A DNA stretch of 54,175 nt, from NCBI GenBank assembly GCA_965644315.1, contig CBFFRQ010000072.1, forward strand, positions 1-54,175. The letters run 5' to 3'. Both the position numbers and the translations under genes were made by a program. Position 1 is the first letter of the stretch; each line of letters starts with the position of its first letter. Below are positions 31,701-40,456 of this stretch, piece after piece. The stretch comes from Caecitellus pseudoparvulus (taxonomy: Eukaryota > Bigyra: Bicosoecida). The notes beneath the pieces were generated by a model, which was not told where the DNA came from, made no database searches, and saw only the letters and a program-made list of their open reading frames with translations.

Positions 31701-31770
31701 TGCTAAGGGGGGCAGGGGCAGAGTCTTGGGCGCCATGTTCGCCCTCCTGAGCTGAGGGCTCCCCCGCCAT
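28732..31770 (-). CDS. Uncharacterised Ala/Ser/Arg-rich protein
   Basis: About 1,012 residues if translation starts at ATG 31770 (MAGEPSAQEGEHGAQD); an in-frame ATG at 31881 would add 37 residues but is less likely coding. I do not recognise the family. The N-terminal third has several helical segments (SMLSARRAQLEGLLAEAAA; KPRELRELVLDRL; RSALSRKLRQARVGRAA). The middle is basic and disordered (SKKRRGAGRRRPRQA; RSGRRHQQGRRSKAP). The C-terminal third is helical again (ALSSAMQRVQAFKALTQAAH; MGPLRSQVESLQDRWGRVL) and ends with ARRTRMLGRLDQMEAEGIPL. Long basic disordered regions flanked by helices suggest a nucleic-acid, microtubule or chromatin scaffold, but that is only a guess. It converges on AATF with a 33-bp gap. 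Confidence 0.8.
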   Translation of the reverse strand: MAGEPSAQEGEHGAQDSAPAPLSMLSARRAQLEGLLAEAAAAGATNVVSFDTARHSASALQLSPGLASRAEALLRLNGEEWLADQVAIARSGRAGDDGNPAEIGPLPVADSAVAGKQGKAALPEAVLQALKASEKEASGALKPRELRELVLDRLTKPKDAVAATTRRSALSRKLRQARVGRAAAMSSAAARRVPKHILRSAMRNMLRAGASPSASALATYASAVRGADATPTAEQLARHIAAVTDSDVAGLVAGEGPGAQESDGHREQVNPARLAAALSELESLPLVPRLRRNGDLDAEEFGDSAAGQYISTHVKSPKGVAGSTTADDLVALRGKFRSGASLVPGRHTATPPGAAPDSRASGRTSSSSGESVHSAAPLAAQQSDPSSRLAKLRRSIGQPTSKKRRGAGRRRPRQASSIVKKWTKTAPGSFSALEGAARLEFQRSHEAASADSPLQTVHVVPLGSVQQVEEVLAQRSPRSGRLVGTAAVGRRGAGGALVNAGFVALAGSQATATTGKGVGTDSVPATRRTLTLASRSTAQSTQHTSGGASGEGARRHHGDPTPLTGGRGGPETPFMGGEVRVDVVAAAAAAHARREASYKQSLLSAAEAADPPSVAAARGVASARGSGVTSARQEGVQNQKPRSGRRHQQGRRSKAPVRSGRPGSGELGSLYSAAQDVVSPSATMAPPPPTQQLQSDTATPVGLTRRRRGGHFVQSSPKPSQSPSRGRFLPDALHSSPAGNAADSDAAQALSSAMQRVQAFKALTQAAHHRQQLAVDFTHAAGDAAQRAMGPLRSQVESLQDRWGRVLGAATTVHSARRQLGQAASQYEASGALSGVHGGGAGSISATSRPRQFRAVQAATMAGLSAETKQAMQEARALRAGDEHAQLRRSGVRDVGHAETHSFTHGSTSARVPPSSSDAFRVPCLSRLGVRPDSARASLTAALGDVPDVDAPPQESDLRGRFWDRLGGVDKVAGLALNKQATARRTRMLGRLDQMEAEGIPLPLDSTIGLHG

Positions 31771-31940
31771 GGCCCCTCCTGTGTGGTGAACTGTGGCGGT
31801 TTGCGATGCGTTTCGCTTCGTTTCAGAGCGCAGCCAGATCAAGCGACGTGAGAAGGGGCTTGGCCAACAGCACACCAGCAAGGGGCAAATAACGTCGAAA
31901 TTACCTTATGCCAAGCGGTTACGGTGCAGGCATCACAATT

Positions 31941-31957
31941 GTGTCTGGCTCCGCTCG
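31941..31957. repeat. Copy of the GTGTCYGGCTCCGCTCG boundary motif
   Basis: A 17-bp motif found here just downstream of ankyrin gene A, again at 34658-34674 and 40311-40327 upstream of A and B, and at 51777-51793 upstream of C, where homology between the gene flanks stops. This copy has one mismatch (T for C). Confidence 0.6.
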
Positions 31958-32031
31958 GCCTGGGCGTCCAAGCATACGGTATGTGTGTAAGTTTACCATA
32001 TGCTGCATTGGCCTGTGCGGGAAGCCTGGAA

Positions 32032-34353
32032 TCAAATCAAGTCTCTCAAGCTCTCAAACTTGGCTGCTTGCTGCCGCACCCTGTCTGGGATCCTGCGATC
32101 CCCAGTCAGGCCCAGCAGCTCACGCACAACATCTTTGCGTCCTCTGCTGCAGGCCCACCCGAAGCCAGCCTCACGTCCACCCCGATCAGCCGCATGCACA
32201 TCCACTTCTCGCGCCCCAGTAAGGCCTAACAACTCACGCACGATGTCTGTGTGGCCCTTCTTGCATGCCTCTCGGAAGGCGGCCTCAGGTCCATCCCAAG
32301 CCGCCGCATGCACATCCACTGCCCGCGCACCAGTGAGGGCCAACAGCTCACGCACGACATCTGTGTGACTCCTGAAGCATGCCCAACGGAAGGCGGCTTC
32401 TGGCCCTGTACTGCTAAAAAGTGATCCCCCCGGCCCTATCCCTTCCGCATGTACATTCACTGCCTCATCCCCCGTCAAAGCAAGCAGCTCACGCACCCTC
32501 GCAAGATTACCATCTTTGCACGCATTCACGAATGCAGCAGTGTTCACCTCATTGAATGTCTCCAGCTCAGGAGCTGGGTTAGACTCTGAAGTCAGTGCTG
32601 CCGCAGCTTCGGCTGCCTGCGCCTGACCTGCTGCGTCAACTGCCTGCTCTCCATCAAGCACACACCGCACCGCACTTTCCACACGCGACAAGCTCTTCAC
32701 TCCAAACCTTCTTGCCTCACACGCCATCGCATATGCACCCATGCAACAACCACTCCCTCCCCGCGCCAACACCTCCAACGCGCTCGTCAATGCATGCTCA
32801 CCACCCTCGCCGCTGCCCACGAAGCTCGACACAGCGCCCGATCCGCCACCCAACGCACCACCTGACACACCAAGCACCTCGTGGAGCACACCCAACACAC
32901 CCTCACCATCACCGCTACCACCGTCAGAGCGACCTGTGCCCCACACATCGCCACATGCACTCAACACAACCTCACACCCACCCCTCTCCAATGCGCCCAC
33001 CAGATCACCCACACTGCCACTCTCCACACCAACCACCACGAAGCTCCCCACACCCACACAACTCAGTCTCACTCCACACGCCTCCGCCACAGCACACACA
33101 CCCAGCACCCTCAGAGCCACGCGCTGCTTCACATCCTGCCCAACATTGCCCCACGCTTCATCCTCCAGGAACACCCTCAGCGGCCACCCCGCCTCACAGT
33201 GAACCTGCACTGTGACACTGCTCCTCTCGCCAACCGGCTCATCGGCATGGCCACCTCCACAGATGTGCGCCAAAGCGAGCTTGTGTGATTTTTGTGCCAT
33301 CCGCGGAAGTCCATGCGCGATGCGAGCCGCTTCGCCACGCTTCACAGCGCCAACACTCGTGGCAAGGGCTGTCGCACCCGCCTCCACACTCCCTGCCCAC
33401 TGTTCCACATCCCCAACTCCACCCACATCCTCATCCACGATCTCACTCCGTCCACTGTACACACTCACGTCCTTGCCGTTCAGGCACTCTAAGCCCATCG
33501 GCAAGTCCAGCCCACCCACAGCCTTCACCTTACGACCACTCATGACCGGTACACACCCCAACAGCTCACGCAGCTCCTGCACCGCACTCGCAGCACACTC
33601 CAAGTGCTTCGCAGCACTCTCACTCCTCAGATCACCTGCCGCCTCGCCTCGCAGCCAACCAGCCTGCTGCCGCATGCCAGCAAGAGCCGCCTCTGTCGCA
33701 GCCACGCCATCCGCATCATGTGTGACAGGGTCACCCTCACCAGCCACATCCACATCCGCCCCCGTGAAGCCTTGCCACCATCGCGTCAGATCAGCCAGCG
33801 CACCCTCCACGTTCACGCCGCTCCGCACACTGCCCCAAGCACCCACGATGGCGCCCCACAGTGCGTCACCCTCCGGCACTGCATCGGCACTCACGCCAGA
33901 CGCCGCCTGGTGCAGCACATCCACCGCGGCGAAGCACCGGAACGACAGGTACTGCAGCGCAGCACACACACCACCTCGCTCACGCTGCCCCGCCAACAGC
34001 CCAGCCTGCTCCAACAGCGCACTCCCTGCATCACGCAGTGCAGCTTCAAGCTCCACCAGGCTCATGGTCGATGGGGCATCGCCTGCAGCAGGTGCTTCGC
34101 CCCGCCCAATGGCTGCCAGTCCTCGCAGTGCTGGTCCGTGGTCCATGACGCTGCCCGGCAAGCACTTCATCTTGCCAAAGCATGCCGCCACCACCTCAGC
34201 CTGTGTATCGTGGACGCTTGCAGTTGGCGCTGCAACGCCCTCCATGGCCTGACTTGCTGCTGCTGCCTGAGGCGTTGGGGGGGGGCAGGGCGCTGTGTGC
34301 TTTGGTGTGTGCTTCATGCTCGGTCGCACGTGCCGGCGAAAGCGGAGCGCCAT
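32032..34353 (-). CDS. Ankyrin-repeat protein A (four repeats)
   Basis: About 773 residues from ATG 34353; the frame is open further upstream but without an ATG. The C-terminal region has four ankyrin-like repeats of about 35 residues, typified by GPEAAFREACKKGHTDIVRELLGLTGAREVDVH, in which A-C-x-x-G-H-x-D-[VI]-V-R-E-L-L is the ankyrin helix-turn-helix core. The N-terminal part of about 600 residues is Ala/Gly/Val-rich and has no domain I recognise, though it is conserved in genes B and C (CFGKMKCLPGSVMDHGP; LTRWWQGFTGADVDV). It differs from B by its eight fewer repeats and scattered substitutions left of 33847, but is nearly identical to B right of that point. Ankyrin repeats mediate protein binding; partner unknown. 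Confidence 0.85.
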   Translation of the reverse strand: MALRFRRHVRPSMKHTPKHTAPCPPPTPQAAAASQAMEGVAAPTASVHDTQAEVVAACFGKMKCLPGSVMDHGPALRGLAAIGRGEAPAAGDAPSTMSLVELEAALRDAGSALLEQAGLLAGQRERGGVCAALQYLSFRCFAAVDVLHQAASGVSADAVPEGDALWGAIVGAWGSVRSGVNVEGALADLTRWWQGFTGADVDVAGEGDPVTHDADGVAATEAALAGMRQQAGWLRGEAAGDLRSESAAKHLECAASAVQELRELLGCVPVMSGRKVKAVGGLDLPMGLECLNGKDVSVYSGRSEIVDEDVGGVGDVEQWAGSVEAGATALATSVGAVKRGEAARIAHGLPRMAQKSHKLALAHICGGGHADEPVGERSSVTVQVHCEAGWPLRVFLEDEAWGNVGQDVKQRVALRVLGVCAVAEACGVRLSCVGVGSFVVVGVESGSVGDLVGALERGGCEVVLSACGDVWGTGRSDGGSGDGEGVLGVLHEVLGVSGGALGGGSGAVSSFVGSGEGGEHALTSALEVLARGGSGCCMGAYAMACEARRFGVKSLSRVESAVRCVLDGEQAVDAAGQAQAAEAAAALTSESNPAPELETFNEVNTAAFVNACKDGNLARVRELLALTGDEAVNVHAEGIGPGGSLFSSTGPEAAFRWACFRSHTDVVRELLALTGARAVDVHAAAWDGPEAAFREACKKGHTDIVRELLGLTGAREVDVHAADRGGREAGFGWACSRGRKDVVRELLGLTGDRRIPDRVRQQAAKFESLRDLI

Positions 34354-34803
34354 GCCTACACCAACGCCCACGCACCATGGGGATGGATGGCAGGGGGTCA
34401 AGTCAGGCGTAGCTGTGCTGTGAAGCTAGATCCTGTGGAGTTGAGTTAGCGGCTAGGTGTGCTGGTGCGGCAGGGGGGAGGCGTTGTCGTGGTGGGCGTG
34501 TGTGGAGCAACTTCCGCACTTGCATCGGTGCACGCTCACCTGTGGCGGCCAGGGCAGGAGACAAGACGCCAAGCACGATGATACGCATGTGTGCAGTGAT
34601 ACCACAGGTGGGCGTGGGAAATAGTTGAGGCGCAGTTTGATGCCAGGTAACATGATGGTGTCCGGCTCCGCTCGATTGGGTGTCCGGCTGAAAGGCCGAA
34701 GGTCCCCTTGAGCCGGACACCGGTGTGTGGGAACTGTCAAAAGGAAAGTTCTTTGACCCCCTCAAGGGTCTAAGTACTTGTCATCTTCTGTTCACCCCCC
34801 CAG
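34354..34803. promoter_or_regulatory. 5' flank of ankyrin gene A with GGTGTCCGGCT inverted repeat
   Basis: Upstream region of gene A, duplicated at 40007-40456. An 11-nt word GGTGTCCGGCT occurs at 34657-34667 and 34679-34689 and, inverted, at 34711-34721; the last two can pair as an 11-bp hairpin with a 21-nt loop. The first about 270 bp also resemble the 5' flank of gene C (51500-51793), so they likely hold the ankyrin-gene promoter. Confidence 0.55.
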
Positions 34804-36505
34804 CGTTTTGTGAGGGAGAACCATCTTGTAGGGTCAATACGACAGGATCCTTGTCAGTTCGGCCACATCCCCAAGGTGTTGGAGGTCTACCACAAAGCGT
34901 CCAGTATTGAAGACTACACGACACATGGTGGGGGCAATAGATCTTCCCTGGTGCCTGTACGTAAGGGCGTGCAGGAGGCGCAGGCGAGTGACGCTGCCTC
35001 GGCAGCCATGCGGCACGCCCAGCACCTGGAGGGAGACGCCGCAGCGGATGACAGCGATGGCAATGGTGATGGGAGCGACGTGGAGGATGCCGCAGCGGTA
35101 GTGGGGGGCAGTCTGGCGTTGCTGGGTGCAGCGAGTGGGTCGGGGCAGACCAGTGCGCCTGACACTGCACGTGCCGTGCCGAGTGGAGTGGCGGGTGGCG
35201 GCGGGGAGCTGGAGGGCGATGACAGTGATGCCAGCGGTGACGGGGATGTGGATAGGTGGAGGCGTGTGGTGACGCCTGCCGTGGCTGCGCGGCGTGCGGC
35301 TCAGGCGCAGGCCCGCAAGGCTGCCGCAGCCCTGCCGTGGGACATGGCGTATTACGCCTGCACCCTCCTGCAGCGTCTGTGGGGGTACATCCCCGTGTGC
35401 TGAGCGAGGCAGTGGCAGTGGCGTTGGTGGTACGCCTGCCAGCGGCACGAAGCGGCGGCGCAAGGCAGGGAAGGCGCACGAGTCAGTCGCCACCACTGCT
35501 GTCACGCTGCACAGTGCGCTGTGGACGTCTCTGGATGCTCTGACCGACATCATGGTGTTCCCCCACGCGTGGGTGCGGGCAGCAGCAGCCAGGTGTCTGG
35601 GCGCCGTCCTGAACACCGTGGCAGTGGCGAGCGTGGGGAGCTGCCCCCCACCGCCTGGCGTGGCGTCGTGGCTGGCTGGGGATGAGCGCCTGTTCGCCCT
35701 AGCCCGGGCAGCCTGTGTGCAGCTGGCGGACGGGGCGCTGAGCAGGGAGCAGGGCACGGCTCTGGCGTCGGTGCTGCTGTTCACGACGATAGGGCTGTTC
35801 GCCACGACGCCGCCCAGCTCCCGCAACACAATCCCGCCCCACCTCGCCCAGCGCACGGCTCGCTTGGCCGGCAAGTCCACCCTGCTCGTGGGTGGCGTGG
35901 AGGTGCAGCGGGACAGCCCACTCTCCACACACACTGCCCAAGATGACGGTGGCAGTGCGCGGGACCCGCTGTTCTGGCTGCTGCAGCGCCTCAGCAACAC
36001 GGCAGTGCAGCAGGGCGGGCCGGCGGCCACCACGGCGCTGAACGTGTTCGGGGCCATGGCTGGGCACTTGCCGCAGGTGGACTCACAGCGTTACGTGGTA
36101 CCGGTGGCACGGGCAGTGTTCCGCACTGTGCAGGCGGCAGAGCACGTGGCCAGCGACCTCCGCCTGGCCAATGCGCCATCCTGGTCAGAGCAAGGCCAGC
36201 AGGCGGCCGCTGCGTCAGTGACAGGCGCCTTGGCGTCGGAGGTCATGGAGGCGGTGCAGACTGCCATGGGCGCAGATGTGTTCCTGACGGCGTACAACGG
36301 CGAGCGGCGGGCCAGGGCGGCGGCGAAGGAGCGGCGAGCAAAGCAGGTGGTGCAGGAGGCGGTGATGGACCCGGCAGCAGCTGCAGCACGTCGGAGCCAA
36401 AAGGCACAGGCGAAGAAGCGCCACGGGGCGAAGCGAATGGACAAGGTGAAGGTGCTGCGAGGCGGTAATGAGAGTAGCAGGAAGCGGGGGAGGGAAAAGG
36501 TGTGA
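34804..36505 (+). pseudogene. UTP20: UTP20 C-terminal fragment, copy 1
   Basis: Resembles only the C-terminal part of Utp20, a very large HEAT-repeat protein of the small-subunit processome. Recognisable pieces are VFPHAWVRAAAARCLGAVL, LFWLLQRLSNTAVQ, ALNVFGAMAGHL and the basic tail (AKKRHGAKRMDKVKVLRGG with KRGREKV). The reading switches frame twice: from YYACTLLQRL (frame ending at 35403) to GVHPRVLSEAVAVALVV, then to HESVATTAVTLHSALW in the frame closing at 36505. It lacks the first four-fifths of the protein and begins right after a splice-acceptor-like TTCACCCCCCCAG. I read it as a truncated, frame-broken passenger copied with the ankyrin genes. Introns hidden at the frame changes are possible but have no good GT-AG sites that I can see. 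Confidence 0.75.
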
Positions 36506-36685
36506 GAGGCGTTGGTTTGTAAAGGGGTGTGCAATGCAGGTATGAGAGCGAGAGGTGTGTGGGGATGGTATTGGAGTGTTGGTGTGCCGTGGTTTGGGGT
36601 GGTGTGGTGTGGCATGTGCTTGTGTGGAGGTGGGGTGGGTGTCAGGTTCACCACATGTTGCATTGGTCTGAGCTTGAACCTGGGG
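36506..36685. other. Spacer between UTP20 fragment 1 and ankyrin gene B
   Basis: G/T-rich spacer between convergent features; repeated at 42159-42338. No gene. The end near 36640-36685 resembles the downstream flank of gene A (31985-32031). Confidence 0.6.
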
Positions 36686-39600
36686 TCAAATGAAGTCGCT
36701 CAGGGTCTCACACTTTGCGGCTTCCTGTCGCACGCTGTCTGGGATCCTGCGGTCGCCAGTGAGGGCCAACAGCTCACGCACGATGTCTATATGACCATTG
36801 GCGCATGCCAACCGGAAGGCAGCCTCAGGTCCTTTCCCATGCGCATCCACACCCACCTCCCGCGCACCGGTGAGAGCTAGCAGCTCTCGCACAATGTCGA
36901 GGTGGCCATTGGCACATGCCTCTCGGAAGGCGGCATCGGGTACGTCAGCCGCAGCAAAACCATTGCCCACAGAAACCATTCCTGCCGCGTGCACATCCAC
37001 TGCCCGCCTTCCAGTGAGGGCCAACAACTCACGCACGACGTCTATATGACCATTTTTGCATGCCGCTCGGAAGGCAGCCTCACGATAAGGGCTTCTGCCA
37101 AAATGCCCAGGCATGACTCCATCCTCCGCGTGCACATCCACTGCCCGCGTTCCAGTGAGGGCCAACAACTCACGCACGACGTCTATGTGGCCATTCTCGC
37201 ATGCCGCTCGGAAGGCAGCCTCACGATAAGGGCTTCTGCCAAAATGCCCAAGTACAACCCTATCCCCCGCGTGCACATCCACTGCCCGCGTTCCAGTGAG
37301 GGCCAACAACTCACGCACGACGTCTATGTGGCCATTCTCGCATGCCACTCGGAAGGCAGCCTCAGGTTTACCCCTATCTGCCGCGTGCACATCCACTGCT
37401 CGCGCCCCAGTCAGACTCAGCAGCTCACGCACAACATCTGTATGACCCATTTTGCATGCCGCTCGGAAGGCGGCTTCAGGCCCGTCATCATCCCCCACGT
37501 GCACATCCACTGCTCGCGCCCCAGTCAGACTCAGCAGCTCACGCACAACATCTGTATGACCCATTTTGCATGCCGCTCGGAAGGCGGCCTCAGGGCAAGG
37601 TCTTGTGTCAGAAAACCCACATCTCACTTTAACTTCATCAACCGCGTGCACATCCACTTCCCGGTGCCCAGTCAGGCTCAACAGCTCACGCACGATGTCA
37701 GTGTGGCCATTGGCACATGCCCATCGGAAGGCGGCCTCAGGTCCATCCCAATCCGCCGCATGCACATTCACTTCCCGCGCCCCGGAGAGACCTAGCAGGT
37801 CACGCACGATGTCAGTGTGGCCATTGGCACATGCCCATCGGAAGGCGGCCTCAGGCCCATCCTCATCCGCCGCGTGCACATCCACTTCCCGGTGCCCAGT
37901 CAGGCTCAACAGCTCACGCACGATGTCTGTTTGGCCATTGGCACATGCCCATCGGAAGGCGGCCTCAGGCCCATCCCCATCCGCTGCATGCACATCCACC
38001 TCCCGCGCCCCAGTCAGGCCCAGCAGCTCATGCACGATGTCTGTGTGGCCATTCTCGCATGCCGCTCCGAAGGCGGCCTCAGGCCCATCCTCATCCGCTG
38101 TGTGCACATCCACCGCCTCATCCCCCGTCAATGCAAGCAGCTCACGCACCCTCGCAAGATTACCATCCTTGCACGCATTCACGAATGCAGCAGAGTTCGC
38201 CTCATTGAATGTCTCCAGCTCAGGGGTTGGCTCCGACTGTGCAGCCGGTGCTGCCGCAGCTTCGGCCTCCTGCGCCTCACCTGCCGCAGCAGCTGCCTGC
38301 TCTCCATCAAGCAAGCTCCGCACAGCACTCTCCACACCTGACAGACGCTCCGATCCCCCCCCCCTTCCTTCACACGCCATCGCATACGCACCCATGCAGC
38401 AACCACTCCCTCCCCTCCCCAACACCTCCAACACGCTCGTCAGAGCATGCTCACCACCTTCACCACTGCTCACGAAAAGTGACCCAACGCCCGATCCGCC
38501 ACCCAACACATCACCTGCCACACCAAGCACCTCGTGCAGCACACCCAACACACCCTCACCACCACGGCAGCCGCCATCAGAGCGACTTGTGCCCCACACA
38601 CCGCCACACGCACTCAACACAACCTCACACCCACCCCTCTCCAATGCGCCCACCAGATCCCCCACACTGCCACTCCCCACGCCAACCACCACAAAGCTCC
38701 CCACACCCACACCATCCAGACTCATCCCACACGCCTCCGCCACAGCACACGCCCCCAATACACTCACAGCCACGCGCTGCTTCACATCCAGACCAACATC
38801 GCCCCACGCTTCATCCTCCAGGAACACCCTCAGCGGCGATCCCACCTCACACTGCACCTGCACTGTCACACTGCTCCTCTCACCAATCGGCTCTTCACCG
38901 CGACCACCGCCACACAGATGAAGCAATGCTGCTCTGCGTGGAGTCTGTGCCAACCGCGGCAGGCCATGCGCGATGCGGGTCGCTTCAACACGCTTCACCG
39001 CGCCAACACTCGTGGCAAGGGCCGTTGCACCCGCATCCACACTCCCTGCCCACTGTTCCACATCCCCAGCTCCACCCACATCCTCATCCACGATCTCACT
39101 CCGTCCACTGTACACACTCACGTCCTTGCCGTTCAGGCACTCCAAGCCGCCCGACAAGTCCAACCCTTGCACAGCCCTCACCTTCCGACCACTCATGACC
39201 GGCCCACACCCCAACAGCCCACGCAGCTCCTCCACCGCACTCGCAGCACTCTCCAAGTGCTTCGCAGCACTCTCACTCCTCAGATCACCTGCCGCCTCGC
39301 CTCGCAGCCAACCAGCCTGCTGCCGCATGCCAGCCAGAGCCGCATCCATCGCTGCCTCACCACCAGCATCATGCGTGATGGAGCCACCCTCACCAGCCAC
39401 ATCCACATCCGCCCCCGTGAAGCCTTGCCACCATCGCGTCAGATCAGCCAGCGCACCCTCCACGTTCACGCCGCTCCGCACACTGCCCCAAGCACCCACA
39501 ATGGCGCCCCACAGTGCGTCACCCTCCGGCACTGCATCGGCACTCACGCCAGACGCCGCCTGGTGCAGCACATCCACCGCGGCGAAGCACCGGAACGACA

Positions 39601-40006
39601 GGTACTGCAGCGCAGCACACACACCACCTCGCTCACGCTGCCCCGCCAACAGCCCAGCCTGCTCCAACAGCGCACTCCCTGCATCACGCAGTGCAGCTTC
39701 AAGCTCCACCAGGCTCATGGTCGATGGGGCATCGCCTGCAGCAGGTGCTTCGCCCCGCCCAATGGCTGCCAGTCCTCGCAGTGCTGGTCCGTGGTCCATG
39801 ACGCTGCCCGGCAAGCACTTCATCTTGCCAAAGCATGCCGCCACCACCTCAGCCTGTGTATCGTGGACGCTTGCAGTTGGCGCTGCAACGCCCTCCATGG
39901 CCTGACTTGCTGCTGCTGCCTGAGGCGTTGGGGGGGGGCAGGGCGCTGTGTGCTTTGGTGTGTGCTTCATGCTCGGTCGCACGTGCCGGCGAAAGCGGAG
40001 CGCCAT
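36686..40006 (-). CDS. Ankyrin-repeat protein B (twelve repeats), A/C chimera
   Basis: About 1,106 residues from ATG 40006. Twelve ankyrin-like repeats fill the C-terminal 45 percent, each a variant of GPEAAFRAACKMGHTDVVRELL; repeats 8-10 carry longer linkers with a shared GHFGRSPY or similar insert. The N-terminal region matches gene A (SLVELEAALRDAGSALLEQ; LTRWWQGFTGADVDV; NGKDVSVYSGRSEIVDEDV). Left of 39500 it matches gene C almost perfectly; right of 39563 it matches gene A. This is the only intact copy with the long repeat array in the window. The protein is probably cytosolic, with no signal or membrane segment seen. Function unknown beyond likely protein binding. Confidence 0.88.
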   Translation of the reverse strand: MALRFRRHVRPSMKHTPKHTAPCPPPTPQAAAASQAMEGVAAPTASVHDTQAEVVAACFGKMKCLPGSVMDHGPALRGLAAIGRGEAPAAGDAPSTMSLVELEAALRDAGSALLEQAGLLAGQRERGGVCAALQYLSFRCFAAVDVLHQAASGVSADAVPEGDALWGAIVGAWGSVRSGVNVEGALADLTRWWQGFTGADVDVAGEGGSITHDAGGEAAMDAALAGMRQQAGWLRGEAAGDLRSESAAKHLESAASAVEELRGLLGCGPVMSGRKVRAVQGLDLSGGLECLNGKDVSVYSGRSEIVDEDVGGAGDVEQWAGSVDAGATALATSVGAVKRVEATRIAHGLPRLAQTPRRAALLHLCGGGRGEEPIGERSSVTVQVQCEVGSPLRVFLEDEAWGDVGLDVKQRVAVSVLGACAVAEACGMSLDGVGVGSFVVVGVGSGSVGDLVGALERGGCEVVLSACGGVWGTSRSDGGCRGGEGVLGVLHEVLGVAGDVLGGGSGVGSLFVSSGEGGEHALTSVLEVLGRGGSGCCMGAYAMACEGRGGGSERLSGVESAVRSLLDGEQAAAAAGEAQEAEAAAAPAAQSEPTPELETFNEANSAAFVNACKDGNLARVRELLALTGDEAVDVHTADEDGPEAAFGAACENGHTDIVHELLGLTGAREVDVHAADGDGPEAAFRWACANGQTDIVRELLSLTGHREVDVHAADEDGPEAAFRWACANGHTDIVRDLLGLSGAREVNVHAADWDGPEAAFRWACANGHTDIVRELLSLTGHREVDVHAVDEVKVRCGFSDTRPCPEAAFRAACKMGHTDVVRELLSLTGARAVDVHVGDDDGPEAAFRAACKMGHTDVVRELLSLTGARAVDVHAADRGKPEAAFRVACENGHIDVVRELLALTGTRAVDVHAGDRVVLGHFGRSPYREAAFRAACENGHIDVVRELLALTGTRAVDVHAEDGVMPGHFGRSPYREAAFRAACKNGHIDVVRELLALTGRRAVDVHAAGMVSVGNGFAAADVPDAAFREACANGHLDIVRELLALTGAREVGVDAHGKGPEAAFRLACANGHIDIVRELLALTGDRRIPDSVRQEAAKCETLSDFI

Positions 40007-40456
40007 GCCTACACCAACGCCCACGCACCATGGGGATGGATGGCAGGGGGTCAAGTCAGGCGTAGCTGTGCTGTGAAGCTAGATCCTGTGGAGTTGAGTT
40101 AGCGGCTAGGTGTGCTGGTGCGGCAGGGGGGAGGCGTTGTCGTGGTGGGCGTGTGTGGAGCAACTTCCGCACTTGCATCGGTGCACGCTCACCTGTGGCG
40201 GCCAGGGCAGGAGACAAGACGCCAAGCACGATGATACGCATGTGTGCAGTGATACCACAGGTGGGCGTGGGAAATAGTTGAGGCGCAGTTTGATGCCAGG
40301 TAACATGATGGTGTCCGGCTCCGCTCGATTGGGTGTCCGGCTGAAAGGCCGAAGGTCCCCTTGAGCCGGACACCGGTGTGTGGGAACTGTCAAAAGGAAA
40401 GTTCTTTGACCCCCTCAAGGGTCTAAGTACTTGTCATCTTCTGTTCACCCCCCCAG
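40007..40456. promoter_or_regulatory. 5' flank of ankyrin gene B, duplicate of 34354-34803
   Basis: Same content as the flank of gene A, including GGTGTCCGGCT at 40310-40320 and 40332-40342 and its inverse at 40364-40374. Probably the promoter region of gene B. Confidence 0.55.

Larger units (their letters stand above)
33848..39500. repeat. Tandem segmental duplication, unit 1 (5,653 bp)
   Basis: Covers the 5' part of ankyrin gene A, its upstream flank, UTP20 fragment 1 and most of ankyrin gene B. Unit 2 repeats it at a constant offset of 5,653 bp with only a handful of substitutions. Boundaries are set to the crossover interval inferred from diagnostic bases and are uncertain by about 60 bp. 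Confidence 0.9.

Noticed and set aside
34679-34721. Intrinsic transcription terminator
   Set aside because: The hairpin lacks a following T-run, and the setting is eukaryotic. It is kept only as an inverted repeat of unknown role.
38534-40102. Long plus-strand frames (His/Thr/Pro-rich) opposite the ankyrin genes, repeated in each copy
   Set aside because: Antisense shadows of codon-biased ankyrin genes. Their His/Thr/Pro composition follows from the complement of the repeat codons.
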